A stretch of 64,000 nucleotides of DNA from Azoarcus sp. CIB (GCF_001190925.1 NZ_CP011072.1:4836001-4900000), one strand, 5' to 3'. Counted from the stretch's first letter, positions 27,401-36,567 are shown. Notes: generated by a model from the sequence alone, not told the origin. Program-made: numbers and translations.

Positions 27401-28300
27401 TCAGGCCGTCGGCGCGGGGCGGTTGGCGATCCAGATGCCGGTACCGACGAACACCAGCGCAAGCCAGATCGCCGGGGTCATGGCCTCGCCGAGCACGACG
27501 ACGCCCGCCAGCACGCCCATCACCGGAGTGAGGAAGGAAAACGAAGACAGGCGCGTCGCCGGGTACTGCGAGATCAGCCAGAACCACGCGAGGTAGCTCG
27601 CCGCCGCGACGATCACGGTCTGAAAGGCGAAGGCCGTCCACACGCGCGCGTCGGCGGCGAACACGCCCGCCTCGCCGAGGGCGAGCGACAGCAGCGTCAG
27701 CGTCAGCGCCGAGACGCCGAGCTGGTACAGCAGCGTCTTCTCCGCCGACGCGCGCGCGAGCGGACTCAGCTTCACCGTGAGCGTCGTCGCGGCCCACGCC
27801 ACCGCCGCACCCAGCATCATCAGGTCGCCGATCCAGGCCTTTCCGGACGGCTCGAGCAGGCCCTCGCCGAACAGCACCAGTACGCCCGCGAACGCCAGCC
27901 CCATGCCAATCCACTGCGCACGGCGCATGTGCTCGTGCGGCAGCAGCCGCACTGCCCCGAGTGCCACCATGAAGGGCGCGGTGTAGAGGAAGATCACGCC
28001 GCGCGAGGCGGTGGTGTACTGCAGCGCGGCGAAGATCAGCGCGAACTCGGCGGCGAACAGCAGGCCGGCGATCACGCCGGGCGCGAGCGTGCCGTCGGGC
28101 TCCACGAGCCTCACCCCGCGCAGGCGCGCCCACAGCAGGATCAGCACCGTCGCACCGGCCGAGCGCCAGCCGGCCTGCCACAGCGGCGAGATGCCGACGT
28201 TGGTGATCTTGATCGCCGCCTGTTGCAGGCCCCAGATCGTGCACAGCACGACCATCATCGAGATCGCGAGGCGATCGAGATGGGGGCGCAGCGGCGGCAT
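27401..28300 (-). CDS. EamA/DMT-family transporter
   Basis: 299 aa from the ATG that shares one base with the apbE stop (TGATG); the longer upstream frame is antisense-like. About ten membrane helices form two EamA repeats, the first starting LAISMMVVLCTIWGLQQAAI and the second around WIGDLMMLGAAVAWAATTLT. Members of this family export amino acids, metabolites or toxic compounds. It is last in the overlapping gshA-gshB-apbE run, which suggests a link to thiols or flavin, but the substrate cannot be told. Confidence 0.88.
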   Translation of the reverse strand: MPPLRPHLDRLAISMMVVLCTIWGLQQAAIKITNVGISPLWQAGWRSAGATVLILLWARLRGVRLVEPDGTLAPGVIAGLLFAAEFALIFAALQYTTASRGVIFLYTAPFMVALGAVRLLPHEHMRRAQWIGMGLAFAGVLVLFGEGLLEPSGKAWIGDLMMLGAAVAWAATTLTVKLSPLARASAEKTLLYQLGVSALTLTLLSLALGEAGVFAADARVWTAFAFQTVIVAAASYLAWFWLISQYPATRLSSFSFLTPVMGVLAGVVVLGEAMTPAIWLALVFVGTGIWIANRPAPTA

Positions 28301-29355
28301 CAGTCGACGACCGTGACGGGCGCCGTGCCGGACGGGAACTGCAGGCGCGCGCGCAGCTCGCGCGTGACCTCGATGTGCCCATTGGCGGCGACGCGCAGCG
28401 CGTGGTCGATGCCGTAGCGGCGCGTGTATTGGCGCCAGTTGTCGCCGGCAATGAAGGGCGGCTTGCTCGCGGCGTCGGACAACGTGCCGGCCCCTTCGCG
28501 CGGGGTCACGAGCACGCTCATGGACTGCGTCGCCTCGGCGGGCCCGCCGCTGCGCGGGTCGAGCAGATGCGAGTAGCGCTTGCCGTCGAGTTCGAAGTAA
28601 CGCTGGTAGTCGCCCGAGGTGCCGATCGCCTCGCCGTCGTAGAGCGGCAGCGTCGCCAGCGGTTGCGGCTCGCGCGGGTGCTGCAGGCCGATGCGCCACG
28701 GGCTATCGCCCTTCTTGCCCAGCGCCAGGACGTTGCCGCCGATGTTGATGAGCGCGTTCTCGATGCCCTTCGCGCGCAGGATCGCCGCCGCGCGGTCGAG
28801 CGCGTAGCCCTTGGCATAGCCGCCGAGGTCGAGCTTCACCGCCGGATTGCGGCTTTCGACCTGATTGCCGTTGATGACGAGGTCGGACATGCGCGGCGCC
28901 GCGTCCAGCACCGCCCGCAACGCGGCGGGGTCGGGGCGGCGCGGCACGAACTCGTCGGCCTGGAAGCCCCACATCTCGATCAGCGCACCCATCGCGGGAT
29001 TGAACAGGTTGTCACCCAAGTCCGCCAGCCGGCCCGCGTCCGTCAGCATGGCCGCGAGTTCGCTCGACACGGTCACGACCTCGCCGCGCGCGATCGCGTC
29101 GTTCAGCACGGTCAGCTCGGACGGCTGCCACGCATGGTAGGCGCGATGCAGGCGGTCGAACTCACGCAGCACCTCGGCCATCGCCGCCTCGGCCGTCTCG
29201 CGCGTCTCGCCATACACGGTCACGTCGACGCGCGTGCCGAACACGTAGGCCTCCTGCTTGTGCAGTTCGGCATTGGTGCACGCCGTCAGCACTGCTGCGC
29301 ACAGCAGGGCCGTCAGGACGGTAGCGGCATGCCGCAGCGCCTCGCGCACGTTCAT
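28300..29355 (-). CDS. apbE: FAD:protein FMN transferase (ApbE), lipoprotein
   Basis: 351 aa. ApbE attaches FMN to Thr or Ser residues of membrane flavoproteins such as Nqr or Rnf subunits, in the periplasm. The signal peptide ends in a lipobox, LTAC, about residues 23-26. Core segments are present: VFGTRVDVTVYG, LDLGGYAKGYALDRA, ALINIGGNVLALG and the metal-binding SHLLDPRSGGPA. The ATG overlaps the gshB stop by four bases (ATGA), showing coupled translation. No flavoprotein target gene lies in the window. Confidence 0.93.
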   Translation of the reverse strand: MNVREALRHAATVLTALLCAAVLTACTNAELHKQEAYVFGTRVDVTVYGETRETAEAAMAEVLREFDRLHRAYHAWQPSELTVLNDAIARGEVVTVSSELAAMLTDAGRLADLGDNLFNPAMGALIEMWGFQADEFVPRRPDPAALRAVLDAAPRMSDLVINGNQVESRNPAVKLDLGGYAKGYALDRAAAILRAKGIENALINIGGNVLALGKKGDSPWRIGLQHPREPQPLATLPLYDGEAIGTSGDYQRYFELDGKRYSHLLDPRSGGPAEATQSMSVLVTPREGAGTLSDAASKPPFIAGDNWRQYTRRYGIDHALRVAANGHIEVTRELRARLQFPSGTAPVTVVD

Positions 29356-30308
29356 CGGGCGCAGGCCTCCTCGAGCATGTCGACGAGCAGCGCGGCGACC
29401 GAAAAGCCGCTCTGCTCGGCGATCTCGACGAAGCAGGTGGGGCTCGTGACGTTGATCTCGGTGAGCTGGCCGCCGATCATGTCCAACCCCACGATCAGCA
29501 GCCCGCGCCCCCACAGCACCGGCGCCAGGTACGCCGCGACCTCGCGTTCGCGCTCGGTGAGCGGCATCGCGACGCCGCGCCCGCCCGCGGCGAGGTTGCC
29601 GCGCGTCTCGCCGGCCTTGGGGATGCGCGCGAGCGAATACGGCACGACCTCGCCACCGACGATCAGCACGCGCTTGTCGCCTTCGGCGATCTGCGGCAGG
29701 AAGCGCTGCGCCATGATCGTGCGGACGCCCTCGTGCGTGAGCGTCTCGACGATCACGTTGCGGTTCGGGTCGTCGGCGCGCACGCGGAAGATCTGGCTGC
29801 CGCCCATGCCGTCGAGCGGCTTCAGGATCACGTCGCCGAGTTCGTCGATGAAGGCATGCACGTCGGCGCCGTCGCGCGCGATCAGCGTGGTGGGAGCGAA
29901 CTGCGGGAATTCGCAGATCGCAAGCTTCTCCGAATGGTCGCGGATCGCGCGCGGGTCGTTGAACACGCGCGCACCGGCCGCGACCGCGCGCTCGAGCATC
30001 CAGGTCGCAGTCACGTACTCGAAGTCGAAGGGCGGATCCTGGCGCATCAGCACCGCGTCGAAGGCCGTGAGCGGCAGCACCGCCTCCTCGCCGGGAACGT
30101 ACCACGCGTGGTCGTCAGCGGTCGGGCGGATCGCCAACGCACGCGCCGACACGACGCCATCACGCCAGGTCAGCGCCTCGCGCCGGATCGCGAACACCTC
30201 GTGCCCGCGTGCGTGGGCCTCGCGCATCATCGCGATGCTCGAATCCTTGTAGGCCTTCAGGCGGTCGAGCGGGTCGACGATGAAGGCGATCCTGAGACGG
30301 TCGGTCAT
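29352..30308 (-). CDS. gshB: Glutathione synthase
   Basis: 318 aa ATP-grasp ligase joining gamma-glutamylcysteine and glycine. The N-terminal IAFIVDPLDRLKAYKDSSIA and VLMRQDPPFDFEYVTATWML are signatures of bacterial GshB. The ATP-grasp core has VILKPLDGMGGSQIFRV, RVLIVGGEVVPYSLARIP and LIVGLDMIGGQLTEINVTSP. Length is normal. It starts 9 bp after the gshA stop and overlaps apbE. Confidence 0.96.
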   Translation of the reverse strand: MTDRLRIAFIVDPLDRLKAYKDSSIAMMREAHARGHEVFAIRREALTWRDGVVSARALAIRPTADDHAWYVPGEEAVLPLTAFDAVLMRQDPPFDFEYVTATWMLERAVAAGARVFNDPRAIRDHSEKLAICEFPQFAPTTLIARDGADVHAFIDELGDVILKPLDGMGGSQIFRVRADDPNRNVIVETLTHEGVRTIMAQRFLPQIAEGDKRVLIVGGEVVPYSLARIPKAGETRGNLAAGGRGVAMPLTEREREVAAYLAPVLWGRGLLIVGLDMIGGQLTEINVTSPTCFVEIAEQSGFSVAALLVDMLEEACAR

Positions 30309-30317
30309 GGGCGCACT

Positions 30318-31610
30318 TTACGCGACGTCCGCTTCGGCCGGTTCGGTCTCCTCGATCTCGACCGAGGCCGCGAGCAGCGCGAGGCGCGCGACCACGCCGT
30401 AGGCGTAGAAGCGGTTCGGCGCGGCATCCGGCGCCTGGCGGCAGTCGGGCAGCGAGCAGCAGGTCTGGAACGCCAGCGGCTTGAAGTGCATGCCCGGCGC
30501 GTTGAGGTTCTCGTCGCGGCCGCGTTCGGTATGCACGCGGTAGAAACCGCCGACGACGAAGCGGTCCATCATGTACACGACCGGCTCGGCGACCGCGTCA
30601 TCGACCGTCTCGAAGGTATGCACGCCTTCCTGGATGATCACTTCCTGCACCTGCAGGCCTTCCTTCACGACGCTCATCTTGTTGCGCTGGCGCCGGTTCA
30701 GCCCGATCACCTCGGAGGCGTCGCGCACCGTCATCACGCCCATGCCGTAGGTGCCCGCGTCGGCCTTGACGACCACGAAGGGCGTCTCGTCGACGCCGTG
30801 CTCCTTGTATTTCGCGCGGATGCGCGTGAGCAGGCTGTCGACCTCGGCCGCGAGGCTTTCCTCGCCGGTGCGCTCCTGGAAGTTGATCTGGCTGCACGCG
30901 CCGAATTCGGGGTTGATGCGCCACGGGTCGATGCCGATCACCTCGCCGAACTCGCGCGCGACGCGGTCATAGGCCGCGGCATGGCGTGTTTTGCGCCGCG
31001 TGTGCCAGCCGGCGTGCAGCGGCGGGATCAGCCATTGCTCGTCCAGGCCTGTGAGGATAGCCGGCGTGCCGCCCGACAGGTCGTTGTTGAGCAGGACCGC
31101 GCAAGGATTGAAGCCGGCGACTCCGACGCGGTTGCCGGTGCGCAGCAGCGGCTCCAGCGTCAGCGTGCCGCCGTTGGCGAGTTCCAGCGTCGTCGGCGCG
31201 GTGATCTCGGGCAGCAGCGAGCCCACCCGCACCTCGAGGCCGGTGAGCTGCAGCACGGACACGAGCTTGGCGACGTTCTGCAGGTAGAACTGGTTGCGCG
31301 TGTGGTTCTCGGGGATCAGCAGCAGCTGGCGCGCGTCCGGGCAGATGCGCTCGATCGCGTCCTGCGCGGCCTGCACGCACAGCGGCATGAACACGTCGTT
31401 GATGTTGTTCCAGCCGCCGGGGAAGAGGTTGAGGTCGACCGGCGCGAGCTTGAAGCCCGAATTGCGCAGATCGGTCGAGGCGTAGAAGGGCGGCATATGG
31501 TCCTGCCACTGCACGCGCATCCAGCGCTCGATCTCCGTGGCATGGCCGAGGAAGTGCTTCTCCAGCTCCAGCAGCGGACCGGTGAGGGCCGTCGTAAGGT
31601 GAGGAACCAT
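30318..31610 (-). CDS. gshA: Glutamate-cysteine ligase, proteobacterial GshA type
   Basis: 430 aa from the ATG that gives MVPHLTTALTGPLLELEKHF; an earlier in-frame ATG adds 16 poorly conserved residues. This is the class found in Acidithiobacillus and many beta-proteobacteria, unrelated in sequence to the E. coli enzyme. Characteristic segments are PPFYASTDLRNSGFKLAPVD, LFPGGWNNINDVF and VVVKADAGTYGMGVMTV, an ATP-grasp-like loop. It makes gamma-glutamylcysteine, the first and rate-limiting step of glutathione synthesis, and heads the operon with gshB. Confidence 0.93.
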   Translation of the reverse strand: MVPHLTTALTGPLLELEKHFLGHATEIERWMRVQWQDHMPPFYASTDLRNSGFKLAPVDLNLFPGGWNNINDVFMPLCVQAAQDAIERICPDARQLLLIPENHTRNQFYLQNVAKLVSVLQLTGLEVRVGSLLPEITAPTTLELANGGTLTLEPLLRTGNRVGVAGFNPCAVLLNNDLSGGTPAILTGLDEQWLIPPLHAGWHTRRKTRHAAAYDRVAREFGEVIGIDPWRINPEFGACSQINFQERTGEESLAAEVDSLLTRIRAKYKEHGVDETPFVVVKADAGTYGMGVMTVRDASEVIGLNRRQRNKMSVVKEGLQVQEVIIQEGVHTFETVDDAVAEPVVYMMDRFVVGGFYRVHTERGRDENLNAPGMHFKPLAFQTCCSLPDCRQAPDAAPNRFYAYGVVARLALLAASVEIEETEPAEADVA

Positions 31611-31700
31611 GGAAATTTTCCCGTAATGGATGCCGCCGGCGAGGCACGCCAACGGCAATGGATTTGTCCGAATACTACAACACCCTATCCTCGCTGGGAT

Positions 31701-32942
31701 TCAGACCGCGGCAAAGGCGCGAAAGTGCTCGGGCAGGGGCGCATTTTCGAGGCTGCGTTGGGTGAACAGGTAACGCCCATCGCACACGAAACCGAGGTCG
31801 CCCCAGTCGACGGCGTTGAGCGCGTCGCGAAAGGCCGCGAGATCGATGTCCTCGCGGCGCGGAAACACCGCCAGCACGGAGCCGTCGTAGTGCCGGCAGT
31901 CGTGCAGGAAGAAGGGCTGCGCCTGGCGCGTACGTCCATTCACATACACCCGCGGTCGCGCCGACTGGAAATAGCTGCGCCCCCAGTGCCACCAGTTGCG
32001 TTCGTCGAAGGAATTCACGCGCCGCGCGATCAAGCGCGCCTTGTGCGGCAACAGCGCCGCGGGCGGCGGATCGGCGGGCTCCACCCACAGCATGCGCCGC
32101 GTGTGGCCGGTCTTCACCGTCGCCGAGCACACGAAGTCGCGGTTGCCGGCGAGCACGTCCGCATAGAGATCGTCCGCTCCCGACACCGCGCCGACCTTCA
32201 CGAAGGCGACGTCCGACAGCCGCAGCGGGTAGTCGCCGCGCGCGAACATCAGGTGGCCGGCGCACTCGACGAGGTGGCGCGTCTGCCATGCCGGCGCCGC
32301 GAGCGCATCGGCGAGGCGGTCCGCGACGCCGATCTCCGCGTAGCGCACGTTGCGCTCGAAGTTGTCCTTCTCGAAGCGCCAGATCAGACAGTTCGGCACC
32401 GCATCGTCGAACACGCGCGCGTCGCCGAGTTCGATCGCGTCGGTGATCGTGCCGCCCGCCATCATCAGGCGGTTGAGTTTCACCGCCGAAGTCACCTTGA
32501 GGAAGTCGCGCGGCGTGATGAAGATCAGCTCGCCGCCCGGCGCGAGGTGGCGCAGGCACTTTTCGATGAAGAACAGATACAGGTTGGAGCGCCCGTCGAA
32601 ATGCTCGTCGTGCAGCAGCGCGCGCGTCGCCGCCGGGATGTCCTGGAAGCGCACGTAGGGCGGATTGCCGATGATGGTGTCGAAACGCTCGCTTGCCGGA
32701 TACGCGAAGAAATCGATGTTCGTCGCGCCGGGCGGGCAGTGCGCGCCGTCGTACTCGATGCCGACCGCGCCCGGCAGGTGGCGCAGGAAGGCGCCGTCGC
32801 CGCAGGACGGCTCCAGCACGCGCCCGTGCTTGCGACGCAGCGCGAGCATCGTGCGCACGACCGCCTCGGGCGTGAACACCTGGCCGAGCACGGCGACGTC
32901 GCGCGGGTGCGCGGGGGCATTTGCGTTCATGTCAGGCTGCAT
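31701..32942 (-). CDS. Orphan N6-adenine DNA methyltransferase (Eco57I/TaqI-like)
   Basis: 413 aa. Conserved motifs: GQVFTPEAVVRTM (about 20-32), SAM-binding LEPSCGDGAFL (43-53) and catalytic NPPY (93-96), followed by a C-terminal part that should contact DNA (WWHWGRSYFQSARPRVYVNG near 310-329). The order SAM motif, NPPY, then recognition region is the gamma class, as in M.TaqI. No restriction nuclease gene is adjacent, so it is orphan or regulatory. Start alternatives are ATG 32942 and ATG 32930. It is followed by gshA on the same strand but separated by 90 bp. Site specificity is unknown. Confidence 0.85.
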   Translation of the reverse strand: MQPDMNANAPAHPRDVAVLGQVFTPEAVVRTMLALRRKHGRVLEPSCGDGAFLRHLPGAVGIEYDGAHCPPGATNIDFFAYPASERFDTIIGNPPYVRFQDIPAATRALLHDEHFDGRSNLYLFFIEKCLRHLAPGGELIFITPRDFLKVTSAVKLNRLMMAGGTITDAIELGDARVFDDAVPNCLIWRFEKDNFERNVRYAEIGVADRLADALAAPAWQTRHLVECAGHLMFARGDYPLRLSDVAFVKVGAVSGADDLYADVLAGNRDFVCSATVKTGHTRRMLWVEPADPPPAALLPHKARLIARRVNSFDERNWWHWGRSYFQSARPRVYVNGRTRQAQPFFLHDCRHYDGSVLAVFPRREDIDLAAFRDALNAVDWGDLGFVCDGRYLFTQRSLENAPLPEHFRAFAAV

Positions 32943-33239
32943 TCGGGGCGATGGGGGAGGACGTGCGCGCAGCGGAACGGAGGGAAGCGCTTCGGCATGG
33001 AGCGACAGAGAGGCCCTGAGCGGATGGCGCGGAAGATATACCGCGCGCGCGCCGCACGCAAATCGGCGGCGCGCCTCGAGCGGGAGGCCAATTGCGTCGG
33101 CATTTTTTACACACCGGGATCAATTCCTGCCTCTCTGCATAACATTACGTTTTAAATACAGCCACATGCAGAATGCGGCACGAATAATGCACCGAAATGG
33201 GGCAGATAGCTCCGCCATTTCGGGAAGTGCCGCCACATC
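32943..33239. other. Intergenic region between methyltransferase and PEP-CTERM genes
   Basis: About 300 bp between divergent genes. The right half (33080-33240) is AT-rich compared with the genome, with TTTTTTACACACC and ACGTTTTAAATACAGCC, and probably holds the PEP-CTERM gene promoter. I find no convincing gene, repeat or hairpin here. Confidence 0.5.
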
Positions 33240-33890
33240 ATGCCAATGCTCGCCAAACTCACGCGCTACGCACTCGCGTCCGCCCTCATCGCGACCTTGC
33301 CCCCTGCCCAGGCGCAGCTGGCCACGGACGCGGAGAGCCTCGCGGGCTATGCGGGGATTGCGACGCTGACGGTGACGCGCGCCGGTCCGACGCGCTCGTC
33401 GACCGAGTCGGGCACCGTTTCCGGCCTCGAAGCGGGAACCACGTTCTCCATTGCATGGACGGCGGCAGGCCCCTATGCCGGCCCGGTCGACGACGCGACG
33501 GGTTTGCCGCTGTACGCGATCGACTTCGGATCGGTACTGCCAGGCTACGCGCCGACCAGCCTCGGCAGGCATGTTTTCGACCTCTCGCTCGCTGCAGCCG
33601 ATCTCGACGTGGATGATCTCGACCTCGCCGGACCGTCGGGCGGAGATCTGCTCGAGCTCGCCGCGCTCCTCGCGGCCGAACACGAGCACGCCGCATGGAC
33701 GGACGAAGCGAAGCAGGGAATCTTCACCGCGAGCTACCAGTTGATCCTGTTCGACATGCCGGCCGGGCTGCTCACCACGCAGGTCACGGCCGTCGATGAC
33801 ATCAGCGTCGCCGCGGTCCCGGAACCCGGCGTTCTCGCACTCATCGGCATCGCCCTCGTCGGCATCGGACTGAGTCGGCGGCGCCGCTGA
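33240..33890 (+). CDS. PEP-CTERM sorting-signal protein
   Basis: 216 aa. An N-terminal signal peptide (about 1-25, ending PPAQA) and a C-terminal sorting signal at 193-216: VPEPG, a hydrophobic helix, then a short Arg cluster. Such proteins are cut and anchored by an exosortase (EpsH/XrtA type), often in bacteria making extracellular polysaccharide. The middle part is rich in Ala, Asp, Gly and Leu and resembles no enzyme I know; DLDVDDLDLAG is acidic. No exosortase gene is in the window. It is a monocistronic gene. Confidence 0.88.
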   Translation: MPMLAKLTRYALASALIATLPPAQAQLATDAESLAGYAGIATLTVTRAGPTRSSTESGTVSGLEAGTTFSIAWTAAGPYAGPVDDATGLPLYAIDFGSVLPGYAPTSLGRHVFDLSLAAADLDVDDLDLAGPSGGDLLELAALLAAEHEHAAWTDEAKQGIFTASYQLILFDMPAGLLTTQVTAVDDISVAAVPEPGVLALIGIALVGIGLSRRRR

Positions 33891-34031
33891 AAGGTGCCGC
33901 AGCAGCGCCCGTCGCGACACTGGCGCGAACCTGGCGACGTCTTACCGCGTCGAACGGCGGATGTGGCGTGACAATACACGCTGCCGGGTGCCCCACCATT
34001 CGCGCCATCGCCAACTTTCCGGATCTTCACC

Positions 34032-34823
34032 ATGTCGCTTTCCCCAGCGGAAGTCGCAGAGTTGCGGCATGCCCGCGAACTCCTCGAACACCCCGGCCTC
34101 GCCGCACGCATCAGCGATGCCCTCGGCTCACCGATCGAGCGCGGTTTCGAGATGCTGCCCAAACGCTGGAACGCCGCCGTGACCAGCGCGACGCACAAGG
34201 CCATCGCAACCGCCCTCGACGTCGCACTGCGCACCCTGGACCACGAGCGCACCGACGCCCCCGCAAACCGCTGGCACAAGCTCGCCGTCGGCACGACCGG
34301 CGCGGCCGGCGGCGCCTTAGGGCTCGCGGCGCTCGCGATCGAACTGCCCGTATCGACGACGATCATGCTGCGCTCGATCGCCGACATCGCACGTAGCGAA
34401 GGCGAAGACCTGCGTGACCTCGACACACGCCTGCAATGCCTGCAGGTGCTTGCGCTGGGCGGCCGCGCCGCCGGCGACGACGCCGCCGAAACCGCCTACT
34501 TCGCCGCCCGCGCCGCGATGGCGAAGGCGGTGTCGGAGGCCGCACGCTACCTCGCGCAGCAGGGCGCCGTGCAGCACGGCGCACCGGCCATCGTGCGCCT
34601 GATCGCGCAGGTCGCCTCGCGCTTTTCGATCACCGTGTCGCAGAAGGTCGCGGCGCAGGCCGTGCCCGTGCTCGGCGCCGTCGGCGGCGCGCTGGTCAAC
34701 ACGGTCTTCATCGGCCACTTCCAGGACATGGCGCGCGGGCACTTCGTCGTGCGGCGGCTGGAACGCCGTCACGGTGCGGAAGAGGTGCGGCGCGTCTATG
34801 ACGAGATTGCGAGCCGCCGGTGA
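34032..34823 (+). CDS. EcsC family protein
   Basis: 263 aa matching the EcsC family, whose molecular function is not established (the Bacillus gene is beside an ABC transporter). Features are glycine- and alanine-rich amphipathic helices, including KLAVGTTGAAGGALGLAALA and AVPVLGAVGGALVNTVFIGH, which could lie in or on a membrane, and the family segment LPVSTTIMLRSIADIARSEG. No signal peptide. ATG is preceded by a weak site in CGGATCTTCACC. It is followed 135 bp later by the DUF488 gene. Confidence 0.82.
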   Translation: MSLSPAEVAELRHARELLEHPGLAARISDALGSPIERGFEMLPKRWNAAVTSATHKAIATALDVALRTLDHERTDAPANRWHKLAVGTTGAAGGALGLAALAIELPVSTTIMLRSIADIARSEGEDLRDLDTRLQCLQVLALGGRAAGDDAAETAYFAARAAMAKAVSEAARYLAQQGAVQHGAPAIVRLIAQVASRFSITVSQKVAAQAVPVLGAVGGALVNTVFIGHFQDMARGHFVVRRLERRHGAEEVRRVYDEIASRR

Positions 34824-34958
34824 GGCCCTGGATCGCCGTCCGGACGAGTACCGAACCCGAGGCGGGCCTCCACATCCCGTGACGCACGCGGCGCGCGTAA
34901 GATGCCCGCATTCACCGCCGGCCGGCCCCGGGGCTGCCGGCAACGAGGAGAGAACACC

Positions 34959-35375
34959 GTGGTCCTGCGCATTGTCCGCCTGGGTACGCCGCGTGCAGCC
35001 GACGAGGGCCTGCGCATCGGCACCGTGCGGCGCCCGCCGCGCGGCGTGCCGAAGGCCGAGTTCGCGTCGCAGAACTGGTACGACGTGTGGTATCCGAACC
35101 TTGCGCCCAGCCTGGAGACGATGAAGCTCGCGCAACAGGCGCAGTCCGCCGCCGAGTGGCAGGCCTTCGTGAAGCGCTACCGCGCCGAGATGTCGACGTC
35201 CGACAACAGCCGCTCGCTCGACGTGCTGGCCGCGCTGTCGCACCAGACGAACTTCTCGGTCGGCTGCTACTGCGCCGACGAGGCGCACTGCCACCGCTCG
35301 GTGTTGCGCACGCTGCTTGCCGAGCACGGCGCTGCGATCGCTGCGACCGCGCCTGAAACGCGCAGCGAGATATGA
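34959..35375 (+). CDS. DUF488 family protein
   Basis: 138 aa from a GTG 8 bases after GAGGAGA; the ATG upstream lacks a ribosome site. It begins VVLRIVRLGTPRAADEG, with NWYDVWYPNLAPS in the middle, matching the shorter DUF488 group (YeaO-like). The C-terminal cysteine region GCYCADEAHCHRS carries three Cys and two His, a likely metal or redox site typical of the family. Function unknown. It ends 14 bp before a hairpin shared with the convergent subtilase gene. Confidence 0.83.
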   Translation: MVLRIVRLGTPRAADEGLRIGTVRRPPRGVPKAEFASQNWYDVWYPNLAPSLETMKLAQQAQSAAEWQAFVKRYRAEMSTSDNSRSLDVLAALSHQTNFSVGCYCADEAHCHRSVLRTLLAEHGAAIAATAPETRSEI

Positions 35376-35389
35376 ACCTCGGGGGTGAT

Positions 35390-35416
35390 GCCCCGCCGCT
35401 CACTGAACGGCGGGGC
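35390..35416. terminator. Hairpin between DUF488 and subtilase genes
   Basis: Perfect 9-bp stem GCCCCGCCG / CGGCGGGGC with a 9-base loop in the gap between convergent genes. It may end both transcripts; no T run follows on either side. Confidence 0.6.
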
Positions 35417-35427
35417 TGAGGCCGGAA

Positions 35428-36567
35428 TCAGCGGTGGCAGATCGGGTCCGGATTACTGTCCCGATCGCCATTGGCGCTGCCGCTGAAGATCGGCGTGCCC
35501 AGCAACAGCAGGCCGGCAACGTGCGGGGCCGCCATCGACGTTCCCGACATCGTCGTCACGCCCCCGCCATTGCGCGTCGACACGATACTGACGCCCGGCG
35601 CGGCGCAGTCGACGGGCGGATTGCCGTAATTCGAGAACCACGCGAACGTGTCGGTCGAGTCGATCGCCGACACCGTGTAGATGTTGTCGCCGCTGGCGCT
35701 GGCCGGCGAATACCCCGCCGCGTCGGCGCTCTCGTTGCCTGCCGCGAGCGCGAACCGGATGCCTTTCGCTGCAGCCCTTACGACTGCGTTGTTGAGCGTC
35801 GCGCTGTATCCCCCGCCCAGGCTCATGTTGGCGACGTCACCCGATTTCCCGTTTGCCGCCACGTAGTCGATCCCCTTGATCACGCCGGAGTAGCTCCCTG
35901 ATCCGTTGTTGTCGAGCACGCGCACCGCGACCAGCGTCGCCCCGGCGGCAACGCCGACGACGTCGCAACCGTTGTCGAGTGCACCGATCGTGCCAGCGAC
36001 ATGGGTACCGTGGCCGTTGCCGTCGTCCGCCGAGGTCTTGCGCAGCAGGAAGCTCTTGCTATTGGTGCGATCCACGATGAGATCGGGATGTTCGAAGTCG
36101 ATGCCGGTATCGATGACCCACGCTTTGGGCCCGACCGGTGCAGGCTCCCCTCCGCCTACCCGCGTAATACCCCACGGCTTCTGCGGCGCGGTACAGGGAT
36201 AGGCCGCGGCCGCGCCCGGCTTGCCGAAGGCGTAGGCGATGGCGTCGGGTTCGTAGGACTCGATCAGCGGATTGGCCGCAAGCATGCGCGCGGCGGCCTC
36301 GTCGGGCATCTTCGCCGCAAAGCCCTTGATCGACGCAGCGTAGATGTGGGTAACCCTGCCGCCCGCCCCCACCGCGAGTGCGTTGGCGTGACGCCCCACC
36401 TCGCTCGCGGGAACATCGTCGCGCAGCACGAAGATGAAGCTGTTCCGCACTTCTTCGCGCACTTCCACCGATACGCCGAGATTCCCCGGCTGCGTCTGGG
36501 CCGCGACACCGGCGGGCAAACCGGCAAGACTGCCGATCACGGTCGCCGCAAGTATTCCGTTCCTCAT
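35428..36567 (-). CDS. Secreted S8 family serine peptidase (subtilase)
   Basis: 379 aa from the ATG opening a signal peptide (about 1-24, ending GVAAQ). A propeptide-inhibitor-like segment covers about 42-113 (SFIFVLRDDVPASEVGRHAN). The catalytic triad is complete: Asp153 (VIDTGIDFEH), His186 (GHGTHVAGT) and Ser344 (SGTSMAAPHVAG), with oxyanion Asn278 (AAGNES). The protein ends about 35 residues after the Ser, so no extra C-terminal domain or sorting signal is present; cysteines at about 125, 201 and 321 may form disulfides. Probably an extracellular protease. Single gene, divergent from the C_GCAxxG_C_C gene. Confidence 0.93.
   Translation of the reverse strand: MRNGILAATVIGSLAGLPAGVAAQTQPGNLGVSVEVREEVRNSFIFVLRDDVPASEVGRHANALAVGAGGRVTHIYAASIKGFAAKMPDEAAARMLAANPLIESYEPDAIAYAFGKPGAAAAYPCTAPQKPWGITRVGGGEPAPVGPKAWVIDTGIDFEHPDLIVDRTNSKSFLLRKTSADDGNGHGTHVAGTIGALDNGCDVVGVAAGATLVAVRVLDNNGSGSYSGVIKGIDYVAANGKSGDVANMSLGGGYSATLNNAVVRAAAKGIRFALAAGNESADAAGYSPASASGDNIYTVSAIDSTDTFAWFSNYGNPPVDCAAPGVSIVSTRNGGGVTTMSGTSMAAPHVAGLLLLGTPIFSGSANGDRDSNPDPICHR

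Noticed and set aside
29733-33155. Open frame of 1140 codons antisense to gshB, gshA and the methyltransferase gene
   Set aside because: It crosses three genes with recognisable products on the other strand and shows no domain of its own.
35428-36567. Subtilase as a PEP-CTERM or autotransporter protein
   Set aside because: The chain ends soon after the catalytic Ser, with no sorting signal or barrel.
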